This document shows positions 8,837-18,418 of a DNA stretch of 64,000 nt, one piece after another. The stretch spans positions 1 to 64,000 of the forward strand of contig CAYNEO010000008.1 in NCBI GenBank assembly GCA_964396245.1, written 5' to 3'. The notes under the pieces are model-generated. The model saw only the letters and a program-made list of their open reading frames with translations, did no database searches and was not told the origin of the DNA. Source of the DNA: CAYNEO01 sp964396245 (lineage in GTDB: Bacteria > Zixibacteria > MSB-5A5 > GN15 > FEB-12). The translations under genes were made by a program, and so were the position numbers. Position 1 is the stretch's first letter. Each line of letters opens with the position of its first letter.

Positions 8837-9712
8837 CTACTCGATATTCTGGACGATTTCGCGCAGTTTCTCGATCTCTTCTTTCATCGTGATGACCGTG
8901 GTGGCAATCGAGAAGCCGGAGCATTTCGAGCCGATCGTATTTGCCTCCCGGTTCATTTCCTGAAGGATGAAATTGAGGCGCTTCCCGATTGGCTCCGACA
9001 GCTTGAGGGTTCGCTGAAATTCCACAATGTGGCTGCGGAGGCGGCTGCATTCTTCGGTAATGTCGCTTCGATCGGCGAAGAGAGCGATCTCTTCCTCGAG
9101 GCGGACCGAGTTGTGGAGGTTGGTCTCGAGAATCTCGTTGATTCGCTCGGTCAATTGCTTGCGATAATGCTCGACCGAATTGGCCGTTCCTTTCTCGACC
9201 TTGTCGACCTGGGATGACATTTTGTGCAGGATTTTGACCATATCCCGGCCCATTGCTTCGCCCTCACGTTTCCGCATGGCGACAAGCTGTTTGAGGGCGC
9301 GCTTGACACCGGTCTCGAGCATTTTCCAGTACCTGTCGTAGTCGAGCTCCATCTGGTCCGGTCTGGCGATATCGGGCAAGGAGAGGATGTCGTCCATGGT
9401 GATGTCGCCCGGAATTTTCAGATCTTTCTTGAGCGCCAGTAACTGGCGATAATATGCCTTTGCCGCCTTCTTATTAATGAGGGGCGTTCCGGGCGAGGAT
9501 TCCGACTCCTCGAAACCGACATTGACATTGACTTTTCCCCGATTAAGCTGGCCGGCTATGATTTCCCGGACCTGAATCTCCAGCGGATAAAACTGCCGGG
9601 GAGCCCGGAATGTAAAATCCAGAAAGCGATTGTTGAGGCTGGATATTTCTACCGCCAGCCGTCCGAGTTTCGTGGAAAACTCGACTCTGCCGAACCCGGT
9701 CATTGATTTCAT
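8837..9712 (-). CDS. yicC: YicC family endoribonuclease
   Basis: This is a 291-residue YicC family protein. The N-terminal domain starts MKSMTGFGRVE and continues with SSLNNRFLD and a GKVNVNV strand. The C-terminal DUF1732 domain covers about 205-291 and ends with a helical EEIEKLREIVQNIE. E. coli YicC has been described as an endoribonuclease acting on small RNA. That function is assumed here by homology. It is the first gene of the yicC-gmk-rpoZ-topA-xerC-hslV-hslU operon, 29 bp from a near-consensus promoter. Confidence 0.92.
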   Translation of the reverse strand: MKSMTGFGRVEFSTKLGRLAVEISSLNNRFLDFTFRAPRQFYPLEIQVREIIAGQLNRGKVNVNVGFEESESSPGTPLINKKAAKAYYRQLLALKKDLKIPGDITMDDILSLPDIARPDQMELDYDRYWKMLETGVKRALKQLVAMRKREGEAMGRDMVKILHKMSSQVDKVEKGTANSVEHYRKQLTERINEILETNLHNSVRLEEEIALFADRSDITEECSRLRSHIVEFQRTLKLSEPIGKRLNFILQEMNREANTIGSKCSGFSIATTVITMKEEIEKLREIVQNIE

Positions 9713-9740
9713 ATTAACACTCTCTCAAATGGCTGCGGTC

Positions 9741-9768
9741 AAAATAGAGATAGATTGGCGATTGTCAA
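9741..9768 (-). promoter_or_regulatory. Sigma-70 promoter of the yicC-hslU operon
   Basis: On the minus strand, TTGACA (9763-9768) and TATTTT (9741-9746) are separated by 16 bp, about 30 bp before the yicC ATG. The perfect -35 hexamer and short leader make this a likely main promoter. Confidence 0.7.
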
Positions 9769-9817
9769 CTGGAATTCGCGGGGAACCGGTCTTGAAAACC
9801 AAAACGTGACAACGATT

Positions 9818-10501
9818 TCAGCTTTTTTCGGTCTTGATCAGACCCTCGCTGCCGGTCCGGCGCAGACTCATCCGGGAGTCCCGGGAAAGCCGGTCCATGG
9901 CAGATTTGATCTGCCGGGCCGATCTGCGGATAATACGAATCTTCTTTTCGACTTCGGGATCAATATCAGAGCTGCCGACCAACATCAGCTCAGTCAGGCC
10001 AAGAATAGTCATAAGAGGATTATTGATTTCGTGAGACAGCGTTCCTGCCGTAAGGCGGATAAGATCGGTGTCAAACAGATCAGACACGACTTCCTCAGGA
10101 GTGCCCCCGATAACTTCACGCTTTCGTTTCGCTACAAGCCTCCGGATAGTGTTCGGCAGTTGGGCCGGAAACCCTTCATCCTTTGCCAGATATTCAACTG
10201 CCTCGGGGCGGCCGGGTGGCGCTGACAGCTCCGCGATCTTGTGTTCGGTCAGAACGACCGCGAGCAGATCAGGATTGTGCTGTCTCAATGCCGTGAAAAA
10301 CTCACCGTTTACACCGGGCACGATCAGGTCATCGATTATGATAATGTCGTACATCGCTCCTGACAGCTCTTTGAGAGCGGCATCGACCGATTGCAATTGC
10401 GTGAGGACAGTCTCGGGAAGGCGGTGGGCGAATTCCCGTTCGATCAACAGCGCGTAGTACTTATTCGGCTCGAGGAGCAGTATGCGAAGATGCCTGTCCA
10501 T
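9818..10501 (-). CDS. Receiver plus HisKA protein lacking an ATPase domain
   Basis: I start this 227-residue protein at the ATG at 10501, one base after the stop of the upstream gene (TGAgATG) and behind a GGAGGAGG box. The longer frame from 10549 would only overlap that gene. Residues 5-125 are a receiver domain with IIIIDDLIVPGVNG (acceptor probably Asp57) and LAKDEG as the Lys loop. Residues 148-205 are a HisKA dimerisation domain with the H-box LSHEINNPLM (His157). The protein stops there, so the HATPase domain needed to phosphorylate His157 is absent. The upstream gene encodes a degenerate HATPase-like domain, which suggests the two act together. Alternatively it is a phosphotransfer protein served by another kinase. 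Confidence 0.8.
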   Translation of the reverse strand: MDRHLRILLLEPNKYYALLIEREFAHRLPETVLTQLQSVDAALKELSGAMYDIIIIDDLIVPGVNGEFFTALRQHNPDLLAVVLTEHKIAELSAPPGRPEAVEYLAKDEGFPAQLPNTIRRLVAKRKREVIGGTPEEVVSDLFDTDLIRLTAGTLSHEINNPLMTILGLTELMLVGSSDIDPEVEKKIRIIRRSARQIKSAMDRLSRDSRMSLRRTGSEGLIKTEKS

Positions 10502-10502
10502 C

Positions 10503-12389
10503 TCATTTGTCCTCCTCCATTGCCGAGATGCCGGGCAACGTAACAACAAGCGATACGCGCGCCTCGTCGTTCAATTCCAGATTTGCGACGGCATCGAGGG
10601 CTCTCAACAGGATTCGCGCCATGTGCAGCGAGGCGTTGGCCGGCGGGAACATCCGCAGGGCTTCCGCCGGGGGAGCGCTGATGAAATCGTTGAGTTTCCG
10701 AATGAGTTCAGGGTCGACTGTAGATTCGGGCGACTCAACAATGATCTGGTGTTTCCTGCTTTCGCTGTTAACGCCGACCTTGAGAGTGACATCCGCCGTC
10801 CGGGCAAAAGGGACAAATGACGCCAGTACGGCGTAAAGCGCGCTGTTCAGTTTGCCGGCATCGGTGACTACTTTCGGCAGGTTGGGATACTCGCAATTGA
10901 GTCTCACCTGCGGAAAGGCCGTGCTCAGTCGCTGATGAATCTGGTTGAACATGAGATTCAGGTCGGCCAGATGCAAGGCGGGAGGACCGGTAACATCATT
11001 AAGCATCGTTACGAAAGCATCGAGGTCGGCGCCTGAGCGGTCGAGGCAGTCCTTCAGGCACAGCAGGCGGAAATTGCCTTCGCCGGTTAGCTGGTTATAG
11101 TACTGGTGACAGAGTTCATCGGAGAATTTGCCGGCCACCTTCAGATTGGACGCGAGTTCATCGAGCAGAGCCACGATCAACTCATCCGGTATCTGCTGAC
11201 CGGAATACTCTGTCGAGAGGGCTTCGACCGGCATGGCAAAGATGAGGCCGGACATATCGGCCCAGGGTCTGATCACAATCATTCGGACCGGGCGACCGGA
11301 AATCGAAGTGACCGGCAGATTGAGTTGCGTGTGCTGGATCTCGTCTATCGGAGCCGAGCAGAATGCCCGAAGGCGGCTCAGCACACGGGCGTCATTGTGT
11401 GACGACAGCGAGGCAATGAGTTCATCGATGGTCCGCGCCCCGTGAGCTTGGCTGATAAGCTCGCCGGCCGGCTCGATCTCCCGGTTAATGTTTCGCTGAG
11501 CGTCGAACGTTATCGCTTCGATCCCGAGCCGGGTGAAAATATCCGAATGCAGGAGAACGCCCCGGGTTTGGGTGGCGCGGCGTTCGAACTGGCTCTTCAA
11601 CAGGTCAATCACGTCCGAAGCTTTGACGTGAACGGTGGAAGAACCGATATCATCGTCGGCAGTGAATACGATCCTGAGGACGTACATAGAATCGCCGGAG
11701 CCTGTCAACCGGACGACAAACTCGTTTGGTGCCGATCCTTCGTTTTCTACAGCCCGCTGCACGGACTGCTGGTCGGTGACACGGTATTCATCGCCTGATC
11801 GGGCGACGCGGCGGTGAAGGTCAGTGATATCCGGAATGGTCTCGATCTCGTGATATGTAGTCCCGACCACCTTCAATTGAGTGCCGGTGAGTTCATACAG
11901 GACGATGTTGTCTCCGCCCAGATAGTCTTTGATCATGCCCAGATGCTCGCCCAGGTCGGCCGGGTCGGCGCATGCGGCCAGTGAATCGGTAAGATCAGAT
12001 TCAGTGACGGCTGTCGATGGCTCTGCAACTTTGTCGGGAGTTTGGTCCGGGGTGATAATGATCTGGAAGTTGACCGGGTTGCCGGCGGCGAAGCTGAGTG
12101 AGACGATGATAGATGCCGGTATGATCTGCCCCGAACGGTTAACAATGTGCACGCGCGTGGTTTCGAAGACTGACTCGTAATGGTTGCGCTGCATCAGGAA
12201 GTAATTTATCACTTCGTGATCGGACTCGACCAGGTAGCCGGTAAACGGCTTGGCGAAAAGTTCCTCGAGGGAATAACCGAAGAGCCGCTCGATGTTATCA
12301 TCGATATAGACAAATCTTCCCTTGAGGTCAATCTTGCAGACGGCACATCGTTTGATTCGTGATTCACACGTTCCGGTTGTCGAAGGCAT
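10503..12389 (-). CDS. PAS sensor protein with degenerate kinase-like C-terminus
   Basis: This 628-residue protein has no membrane segment. Residues 10-110 form a PAS domain (NIERLFGYSLEELFAKPF is typical). Residues about 130-280 look like a GAF-type sensor region. A second undefined domain follows (about 285-400). The last 180 residues follow the outline of a histidine kinase core, with an N-box-like helix (LNSALYAVLASFVPFA) and a final strand VSLVVTLPG. The phospho-accepting His, the N-box Asn and the Gly-rich ATP boxes are missing, so ATP binding is doubtful. It is encoded directly upstream of, and coupled to, the receiver/HisKA protein, which supplies the missing H-box. A role as the sensing half of a two-gene kinase is an inference. 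Confidence 0.75.
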   Translation of the reverse strand: MPSTTGTCESRIKRCAVCKIDLKGRFVYIDDNIERLFGYSLEELFAKPFTGYLVESDHEVINYFLMQRNHYESVFETTRVHIVNRSGQIIPASIIVSLSFAAGNPVNFQIIITPDQTPDKVAEPSTAVTESDLTDSLAACADPADLGEHLGMIKDYLGGDNIVLYELTGTQLKVVGTTYHEIETIPDITDLHRRVARSGDEYRVTDQQSVQRAVENEGSAPNEFVVRLTGSGDSMYVLRIVFTADDDIGSSTVHVKASDVIDLLKSQFERRATQTRGVLLHSDIFTRLGIEAITFDAQRNINREIEPAGELISQAHGARTIDELIASLSSHNDARVLSRLRAFCSAPIDEIQHTQLNLPVTSISGRPVRMIVIRPWADMSGLIFAMPVEALSTEYSGQQIPDELIVALLDELASNLKVAGKFSDELCHQYYNQLTGEGNFRLLCLKDCLDRSGADLDAFVTMLNDVTGPPALHLADLNLMFNQIHQRLSTAFPQVRLNCEYPNLPKVVTDAGKLNSALYAVLASFVPFARTADVTLKVGVNSESRKHQIIVESPESTVDPELIRKLNDFISAPPAEALRMFPPANASLHMARILLRALDAVANLELNDEARVSLVVTLPGISAMEEDK

Positions 12390-12400
12390 CAGTTCATCGT

Positions 12401-14404
12401 TCAGTTTACTTTTAACAGCTTGAGTCGCCTTTCGATACGGTCGGTCTTGACCAGTACCAGATAGACGCCTGCGGCCACAACATCACCCGAGTTATTGCGA
12501 CCGTCCCATACAATTACATCGGACGAAAAAGGAGAATTATTGACTCTCTCCCACACTTTTTCGCCCGCGCTGTTAAAAACTGAAACTTGAGCATTTCTGC
12601 CCGCGGCAGTATCGAGATAGATATTGACTTCATCGGTGAACGGATTCGGTCCCGCTCGGACGAAGTCCGCAAACGTGAAAAAGGTATGTAAAGCAACAAC
12701 CGTCGTATCGACAAAGTAGCCGATGTCGGCGGTCACCAGTAGATTTCTGTTACCCAGATTTTCTTCTACACCCTGGACATAAAGCTCGCCCGTACCGTCG
12801 CCGAAATCTGTAATCTCCACTCCGGCCACAGGTTGAGCCAGAGCAAGGGCCGGCGTCACGGCAGCACGACCGGAGGTTGTGAGGGGAACGGTGACAACCT
12901 GATTTTCCTCGACTTCGATCGGGGATACTGGATCAACTCTTATGATATCGGCTGATGCCGCGGCGTCGTAGAGACCGTAGCCATAATTGTTGTCGGGGTT
13001 GGACGATCTGCTGCCGGTCTCGCGTATCAAGTCGAGCAGTTCCATGGCGGTCAGGGTCGGGTCAAATTCGAACGCCAGTGCGGCCCCTCCGGCCGTCAAC
13101 GGAGTGGCAAACGACGTTCCGCTCGCTGTACGGTAGCTTTCAGACAGGCTTCGCGCGCTATAGACGCTCACACCGAGCGTGACGATATCCGGCTTGATTC
13201 GTCCGTCGGCAGTGGGCCCGGGAGACGAAAACGGTGCGAGCTCTCCCTCGCCGTCCACGGCACCAACTGCCAGGACCGAGTCGCCATCAGCCGGGAAAAT
13301 TATCGTTCCCCAGGGGCGTTGCCGTTCGTTGCCGGCAGCAGTCACGACAAGAATATTCTTGGCGGCGGCCGCTTCGGCAGCCAGGGTAATCGCGGCGGTG
13401 TGTCCGTTCAGGTCGGCATGAGTGTAGCTTCCGCTGTCGGTGAAAACGGTGTAACCAAGGGAAGATGAAATGATATCGGCCCCCAGCGAATCTGCCCACT
13501 CGGCGGCGGCAATCCAATCGTACTCTTCTATCTTCAACTCTTCCCCGCCACAGGTAATCTCCGTTTTGGCCAGCAGGAAGTCGGCGCCGTATGCCGTGCC
13601 GATGAGCGTTCCCGGGACATAGCCGCCTATAACACCGAGAGTTAGCGTACCATGAGAATCCTGCTGATCGGTCTCGATATCATCGGGACACTCCGGACCA
13701 TCGACCGCTACCTGATCATGGATGAAATCGTAGGTTTGAATAATATGGGTACTGTCGAATGCGGGATGGCCGGTATTGAAGCCGGAATCGAAGAGACCTA
13801 TCAATATCCCTGCGCCGGACAATCCGGCGTTGTGCAGCTTGGTGATGCGGGGAAATTGATTTTGAAAGAGTGAATAACCGTAATCGAGTTCCAGAATGCT
13901 CTGCGATTCCATACCCGGTCGTTCGCGAGATTCAACCGGGCGGTCGGAAGTCAGGGTAATGGCGAGATCAATCTTCTTCAGCCCGCTTATACTCCGGATC
14001 CTGTCGATCTGAACTGCGCCGACTTCGACAGCGACAGCCTTGAGCCACCGCGACACCGATTTTATCGCGATACCTGAAGATCTGATCTCATCGAGGAGGT
14101 CCTCAGACAACGGGTAGTCACGATAATCGATCAGATAACTGTCAGGGTCGACCTTTGCGCGGCGTTCGAGGGAGCGTTCAGTGAGCACAACCGGACGAGG
14201 CGCAACCCGGGTTGAGTCAAAGTACAGCCAGAGGTTGTGGAGGGTCGTGGCATCTCCGGCTTGAAGTACGGCCGAGGCGCGAGGTGTCAGTTTGTTCGAT
14301 TGCGAGAAAGCCACGGGAGAAAGAGCGGTCGAGGTCAAAATCAGCAGAGGGATCAAGGTTGTAAGAATCGCGCGCATTCTGCCTTCCATGGCACCGGCTT
14401 TCAC
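12401..14404 (-). CDS. Secreted subtilisin-family (S8) peptidase with C-terminal sorting domain
   Basis: This 667-residue protein is exported (hydrophobic stretch at about 10-35). An I9-like prosegment (about 50-150) precedes the S8 catalytic domain. The triad is visible: Asp in GLFDSGFNTGHPAF (about 210), His in DSHGTLTLGVIGG (about 250) and Ser in GTSFATPLTAGGAAL (about 432). The oxyanion Asn is in VTAAGNE. After a beta domain comes a FlgD/Ig-like C-terminus (about 580-667) with AGPNPFTDEVNI and VWDGRNNSGDVVAAGVYL, typical of surface or secreted proteins of FCB-group bacteria. The GTG start overlaps the stop of the upstream M1-like gene (GTGA). ATG codons 6 and 10 are alternatives. Confidence 0.9.
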   Translation of the reverse strand: MKAGAMEGRMRAILTTLIPLLILTSTALSPVAFSQSNKLTPRASAVLQAGDATTLHNLWLYFDSTRVAPRPVVLTERSLERRAKVDPDSYLIDYRDYPLSEDLLDEIRSSGIAIKSVSRWLKAVAVEVGAVQIDRIRSISGLKKIDLAITLTSDRPVESRERPGMESQSILELDYGYSLFQNQFPRITKLHNAGLSGAGILIGLFDSGFNTGHPAFDSTHIIQTYDFIHDQVAVDGPECPDDIETDQQDSHGTLTLGVIGGYVPGTLIGTAYGADFLLAKTEITCGGEELKIEEYDWIAAAEWADSLGADIISSSLGYTVFTDSGSYTHADLNGHTAAITLAAEAAAAKNILVVTAAGNERQRPWGTIIFPADGDSVLAVGAVDGEGELAPFSSPGPTADGRIKPDIVTLGVSVYSARSLSESYRTASGTSFATPLTAGGAALAFEFDPTLTAMELLDLIRETGSRSSNPDNNYGYGLYDAAASADIIRVDPVSPIEVEENQVVTVPLTTSGRAAVTPALALAQPVAGVEITDFGDGTGELYVQGVEENLGNRNLLVTADIGYFVDTTVVALHTFFTFADFVRAGPNPFTDEVNIYLDTAAGRNAQVSVFNSAGEKVWERVNNSPFSSDVIVWDGRNNSGDVVAAGVYLVLVKTDRIERRLKLLKVN

Positions 14405-16290
14405 TGCCTGAGAGCCGGAAAAAGGTTAGCTGGTTGTTGGTAAGGATACGGCTTCCCGTGCGCATAGGCAACATTGTTGTCGCGGTTGCTGTCGAGCAGG
14501 TGATGCCTCGGGTCAATCACGGCCGCCCTCACAGTAGAGGGCAAGTCAATATTGAAGGCCGCCGAATGGTTTTTCCCTTTGAAGTCATCGCGGGCAACCT
14601 TGACAAACACGGTATCGCCCTTCCCTGTGATAAACCCAAGCTCAACTGGCATGTATACGTTACCGTGGTTGCCGATGTTTCCTTCGACCACGGTGCCCGA
14701 ACGACTCTCCCGAAACCTGATCTTGTCAAAATAATAATCGAGTGTCGCACCCGGTCGGTTCCAGTCTTCGAAAAACCAGCTCACGTCCTGTGCGGCGCGA
14801 GCGTTGACTATTCTCTCAAAATCATGTGGACGAGGGAGATCAATCCGACAGATGTCGGCATAGGCTCTGATGGTACCTCGCAGTACGCTGTCACCGACCA
14901 GATGCTGCAGCATGTGGAGTCTCGCTGGGACAGTCTTGAACACACTCTCGAGATACGCGGTATCCGGTTGGGACTGCCTTGCCAGATCATACTCCTGCGA
15001 CTCGTAGTTTTCGATGATTGAGTACGAGCTGTCACCGAAAGTGGCGATTCGGTCCGTCAGCGTTATAAAGTAAGCCAGCCCCTCATCGAAATCGGCCCCA
15101 AGGCCGCCGGTCGGAGGGTAAATGTCTGTGAACCACGAGCGAGCCAGTTGATTTTCCAGGGCAACAGAGAGTTCGTCGGCATTCTCGATCGATACCGGGA
15201 TGGTCACTATTTCGCGAACGTGGGAGTGCTCCAGACCGCTGTCAGGAAGTATCATTAACGATGGAAATGGAAAGGACCCCAACCGTCCCTTGAGCCGGGA
15301 GAGCGACTCCCGCGCTATTTCAGCGACCCGGCGCTGCCAGAGATCTTTCAGGTTCGGGTTGTACCAGATGTTGACGGGGAGATCATCTTCGTACGCGCGG
15401 TCCAGCATTGGCGCCCGAGTGATGGCTATCGGAAAGTTATTTCCGTTGGCGAGACGAAAGGCGTACTGCTTGACTCCATTCTGGAATACCGGCGTATAAG
15501 GGCGGTCCTTCGCGTATGCGAATAGATGCGAGAGGACATCGACAAACACGGTGTCGCGTTTGGAGCGCTCGAAGGTACCGTAGTGTTCTTTCTCGTTGAT
15601 AAACTCACCGGGGGCAACAATCGTGTACGCACTATCAATGTCAATAGCAACCATGAATTGAGAAAACTCGCCATCGACTTCAAACTCCGGCACACTACCG
15701 GCCGTGTACCATGTGCTGTCACGATATACGGCAACGGTTGGGAACCATCGGTCGAGGATATGCCAGTTTTCTGCAGTGATGGAATCGTCTGAGTCCGTGT
15801 AGGTCCGGTGAAAAGCGATAAGAAACGTTTCCCTGTCCCCCGGCGGCATCGGTGACGGGAGGCTGATGCGGATAGACTCGCTGTCAATCATTACCGGCAG
15901 TTCGGTCAAACGGGACGCTTCATACAGGATAGAATCTATGCAACAGAGCCCGGTTGCGCCGGCCTTGCGTATCATTTGATCACACGTGACTGAGTCTTTA
16001 CCGTAAAGCGGCAAGCTGTCGCCGGGCTGAAGACCGGTCGGGCCGGTATTCAGGCAGATTTCTGTCAGGGTATCGGAGGTCCTGTTTTCGTAGTCTATCT
16101 CCAGACTCCCCACGATCATGGATGAGTCCGGAAAGACGGTTGCATTCACGCGATAGGTGATGGACGGAGCGCGAAACGGTCTGCCGAACGGCTTCGCATC
16201 GTGAGACGGCCGCGGGATATTCTGTGCTGCGCCTGAGACCGCTATGAGAGCGACAACAATGATCATGGAGATCAAGCGACGGGGGAACAT
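14401..16290 (-). CDS. M1 aminopeptidase-like protein with lost zinc site (pseudopeptidase)
   Basis: I start at the ATG at 16290 (TGAtATG after the ABC ATPase gene), giving 629 residues with a signal peptide ending near VSGAAQ. The fold follows M1 peptidases: an N-terminal beta domain with a SLEIDYENRTSDTL strand, then a thermolysin-like domain. At the zinc motif HExxH the sequence reads NQLAR (380-384). The third-ligand position DEGLAYF keeps its Glu (403), exactly 18 residues after the motif as in HExxHx18E. The GAMEN-like position reads GLEHS. Both zinc-binding His and the catalytic Glu are therefore replaced, so it should not be a metallopeptidase. It may bind peptides or proteins outside the cell. 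It is coupled to the following subtilase. Confidence 0.8.
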   Translation of the reverse strand: MFPRRLISMIIVVALIAVSGAAQNIPRPSHDAKPFGRPFRAPSITYRVNATVFPDSSMIVGSLEIDYENRTSDTLTEICLNTGPTGLQPGDSLPLYGKDSVTCDQMIRKAGATGLCCIDSILYEASRLTELPVMIDSESIRISLPSPMPPGDRETFLIAFHRTYTDSDDSITAENWHILDRWFPTVAVYRDSTWYTAGSVPEFEVDGEFSQFMVAIDIDSAYTIVAPGEFINEKEHYGTFERSKRDTVFVDVLSHLFAYAKDRPYTPVFQNGVKQYAFRLANGNNFPIAITRAPMLDRAYEDDLPVNIWYNPNLKDLWQRRVAEIARESLSRLKGRLGSFPFPSLMILPDSGLEHSHVREIVTIPVSIENADELSVALENQLARSWFTDIYPPTGGLGADFDEGLAYFITLTDRIATFGDSSYSIIENYESQEYDLARQSQPDTAYLESVFKTVPARLHMLQHLVGDSVLRGTIRAYADICRIDLPRPHDFERIVNARAAQDVSWFFEDWNRPGATLDYYFDKIRFRESRSGTVVEGNIGNHGNVYMPVELGFITGKGDTVFVKVARDDFKGKNHSAAFNIDLPSTVRAAVIDPRHHLLDSNRDNNVAYAHGKPYPYQQPANLFPALRQ

Positions 16291-16291
16291 A

Positions 16292-17017
16292 TCACAGGAC
16301 CCGTGAGAGGAAATCACGCGTGCGTTGATGCCGGGGGTTATCGAGAAGCCCTGCGGGCGTCCCGCTCTCGACTATCTTGCCGCCGTCGAGAAAGACAATC
16401 CTGTCAGCCACTTCGCGGGCGAAGCCGATCTCGTGGGTAACCACCAGCATGGTCATGCCTTCGTTGGCGAGCTGTCGCATGACCTCGAGCACCTCGCCGA
16501 TCATTTCGGGGTCCAGGGCCGAAGTTGCCTCGTCGAAAAGCATAATCTTGGGATTCATGGCAAGGGCGCGGGCAATGGCAACACGCTGTTTCTGACCGCC
16601 GGAGAGCTGATTGGGGTAGCTGTCAATTTTCTCGTTCAAGCCGACTTTGCCGAGCAACTCGCAGGAAACGGCAGTGGCTTCCTTTTTGGATCGCTTGCGC
16701 ACCACGCGCTGGGCCAGGTTCACATTATCGAGAACGGTCAGATGGGGAAACAGGTTGAAGTGTTGAAAGACCATCCCGACTTCGAGCCGTATGCGATGGA
16801 TATGTTTGTGGTGGCGATCAATGCGAATACCATCGATACATATGTCGCCCTCCTGAAACTCCTCAAGAGCGTTCAGGCACCTGAGCAGAGTCGATTTCCC
16901 TGAACCCGAGGGTCCGATGATACAGACGACATCACCGCGAGAAACATCGAGGCTGACGTTGTCAACCGCGACGATATCACCGAACCGACAGGTAAGATGC
17001 TTAACCTCGACAATCAT
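16292..17017 (-). CDS. glnQ: Polar amino acid ABC transporter ATP-binding protein
   Basis: This 241-residue ATPase powers import of a polar amino acid. Walker A GPSGSGKS (about 34-41), Q-loop [11 protein letters not shown], signature [15 protein letters not shown], Walker [15 protein letters not shown] and the switch His in VVTHEIGFA are all intact. It overlaps the permease gene by four bases (ATGA). No substrate-binding protein gene lies nearby, so the substrate (Gln, Glu, Arg or other) cannot be named and the symbol marks the family only. Confidence 0.9.
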   Translation of the reverse strand: MIVEVKHLTCRFGDIVAVDNVSLDVSRGDVVCIIGPSGSGKSTLLRCLNALEEFQEGDICIDGIRIDRHHKHIHRIRLEVGMVFQHFNLFPHLTVLDNVNLAQRVVRKRSKKEATAVSCELLGKVGLNEKIDSYPNQLSGGQKQRVAIARALAMNPKIMLFDEATSALDPEMIGEVLEVMRQLANEGMTMLVVTHEIGFAREVADRIVFLDGGKIVESGTPAGLLDNPRHQRTRDFLSRVL

Positions 17018-17694
17018 TTCTTCTCCGAACCATAGCCTGCGATCGCCACCTTCTTCTCAATATATTTTACCAGCCGGGTAAGCGTGAGGGTCAGGATTAG
17101 GTACATAATTCCCACGACGAGCCATGTCTGAAAGTCGAGAAAGGTCTGGTTGGCATATTCACGTCCAGCGCGCGTGAGCTCGCGCAGGCCGATGATCGAA
17201 ACGAGCGAGGAGTCTTTCAGCGTGGCGATGAACTCGTTGGCGGCGGGCGGCACGACAATCCTGATTGACTGCGGCAGGATGATATAGCGCAGGGTCTGCC
17301 ACCGGGTCATGCCGAGCGACATTGCCGCTTCGTGCTGACCGTAGTCGATAGCCTCGATACCGGAGCGGAATATTTCGGCCATGTAAGCGCCGTAGCAGAC
17401 TCCCACGGCAAGCACGCCGGCCACAAACCGGTCGAGATTGATGACCTTACCAAGACCAAAATAGACAAAGAAGATGAGCACGAGGAGAGGCACGCCCCTC
17501 AACACGTTGATATATGCCGCGGCGAGCCACCTGATAACCGGAGAGCGTGAAATACGCCCGATCCCCACTATCAGGCCGATGATCATTGCCAGGAGATATG
17601 CCAGGACACTGATAAGGATTGTCCACTGGACAACCTGAACCAGGAAGTAAAAAATGCGAGCCAGGATAGTTATTTGGTTGATTAACCAGCTCAA
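17014..17694 (-). CDS. Polar amino acid ABC transporter permease
   Basis: This 226-residue inner membrane protein of the HisM/GlnP type has about five transmembrane helices. The EAA loop that contacts the ATPase reads [20 protein letters not shown] (about 122-141). It has its own promoter (17739-17767) and is co-transcribed with the ATPase. A single permease gene suggests a homodimer. The solute-binding partner must be encoded elsewhere. Confidence 0.9.
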   Translation of the reverse strand: MSWLINQITILARIFYFLVQVVQWTILISVLAYLLAMIIGLIVGIGRISRSPVIRWLAAAYINVLRGVPLLVLIFFVYFGLGKVINLDRFVAGVLAVGVCYGAYMAEIFRSGIEAIDYGQHEAAMSLGMTRWQTLRYIILPQSIRIVVPPAANEFIATLKDSSLVSIIGLRELTRAGREYANQTFLDFQTWLVVGIMYLILTLTLTRLVKYIEKKVAIAGYGSEKK

Positions 17695-17738
17695 CTGGAC
17701 ACCCTACCGTTTAATCGGTGAAATGCAGATTGAACGGC

Positions 17739-17767
17739 AAATTACGAAAGTTGACTGTCAACGTCAA
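17739..17767 (-). promoter_or_regulatory. Candidate promoter of the ABC transporter operon
   Basis: TTGACG (17762-17767) and TAATTT (17739-17744) on the minus strand have 17 bp between them, about 45 bp before the permease start. Confidence 0.5.
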
Positions 17768-17784
17768 GTATACTCCAGAGGGGA

Positions 17785-17805
17785 GACTGTCCAACGGGGA
17801 CAGTC
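17785..17805 (-). terminator. Hairpin after cysE
   Basis: GACTGTCC (17785-17792) pairs with GGACAGTC (17798-17805), an 8-bp perfect stem four bases after the cysE stop. There is no clear T-run, so its terminator function is uncertain. Confidence 0.5.
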
Positions 17806-17808
17806 GAA

Positions 17809-18381
17809 TTAGCCCGCCTCGGCATATGCCATCCGGGTTTTTTCCGGTTTGATTTGAACGGGCTGTCCGTTTTTGCGGACAATTACTCCCGGAGTGCCGA
17901 CAACGGTGCAGTTATCGGGAATGTCGACCATGTACAGGAATGTGTTGGCGCCGATTCGCACGTTGTTGCCGATATTAATCGGTCCCAGGAGGGTAGCTCC
18001 CGTCCCAACATAGACGTTATGGCCCAGGGTCGGGTGTCGCTTGCCGGTGTGCTTGCCGGTGCCGCCGAGCGTGACGTTGTGATACAAGACGCAGTCATCG
18101 CCGATTTCCGAGGTCTCCCCCAGGACAATTCCGTGGCCATGGTCGATAAACAGACCCGCCCCAATAGTGGCCCCCGGATGTATCTCCACACCGCTGACAA
18201 ACCGGTTGATTTCCGAAAGGAGTCGCGGGATAAAGGGAATTTTCAGGTTGTACAGAACGTGGATGAATCTGTGGTTCAGGATGGCAATGAATCCGGGGTA
18301 GATGAGAAATTCGATATTCTTCGCCGCCGGGTCATTCTTGTATATCGCCTTGATGTCACGAATAATCGATTTGAATATCAT
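17809..18381 (-). CDS. cysE: Serine O-acetyltransferase
   Basis: CysE makes O-acetylserine from serine and acetyl-CoA, the first step of cysteine synthesis. This is the short form (190 residues), closer in length to Bacillus CysE than to the 273-residue E. coli enzyme. The left-handed beta-helix hexapeptide repeats start at about 65 (HPGATIGAGLFIDHGHGIVL). The catalytic His-Asp pair lies in this segment, and GGTGKHTGKRHPTLG is the mobile loop. It follows the AsmA gene by 37 bp. Cysteine would also feed the cysteine desulfurase and MnmA encoded 4-6 kb away, though they need not be co-regulated. Confidence 0.92.
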   Translation of the reverse strand: MIFKSIIRDIKAIYKNDPAAKNIEFLIYPGFIAILNHRFIHVLYNLKIPFIPRLLSEINRFVSGVEIHPGATIGAGLFIDHGHGIVLGETSEIGDDCVLYHNVTLGGTGKHTGKRHPTLGHNVYVGTGATLLGPINIGNNVRIGANTFLYMVDIPDNCTVVGTPGVIVRKNGQPVQIKPEKTRMAYAEAG

Positions 18382-18418
18382 AGTGCGGTCCGTGTAGCCC
18401 CATTTAGTGTGTGTTCGT

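Noticed and set aside
8817..9050. 78-codon N-terminal extension of guanylate kinase
   Set aside because: It overlaps yicC out of frame. The GTG at 8816 with its own ribosome site gives the normal length.
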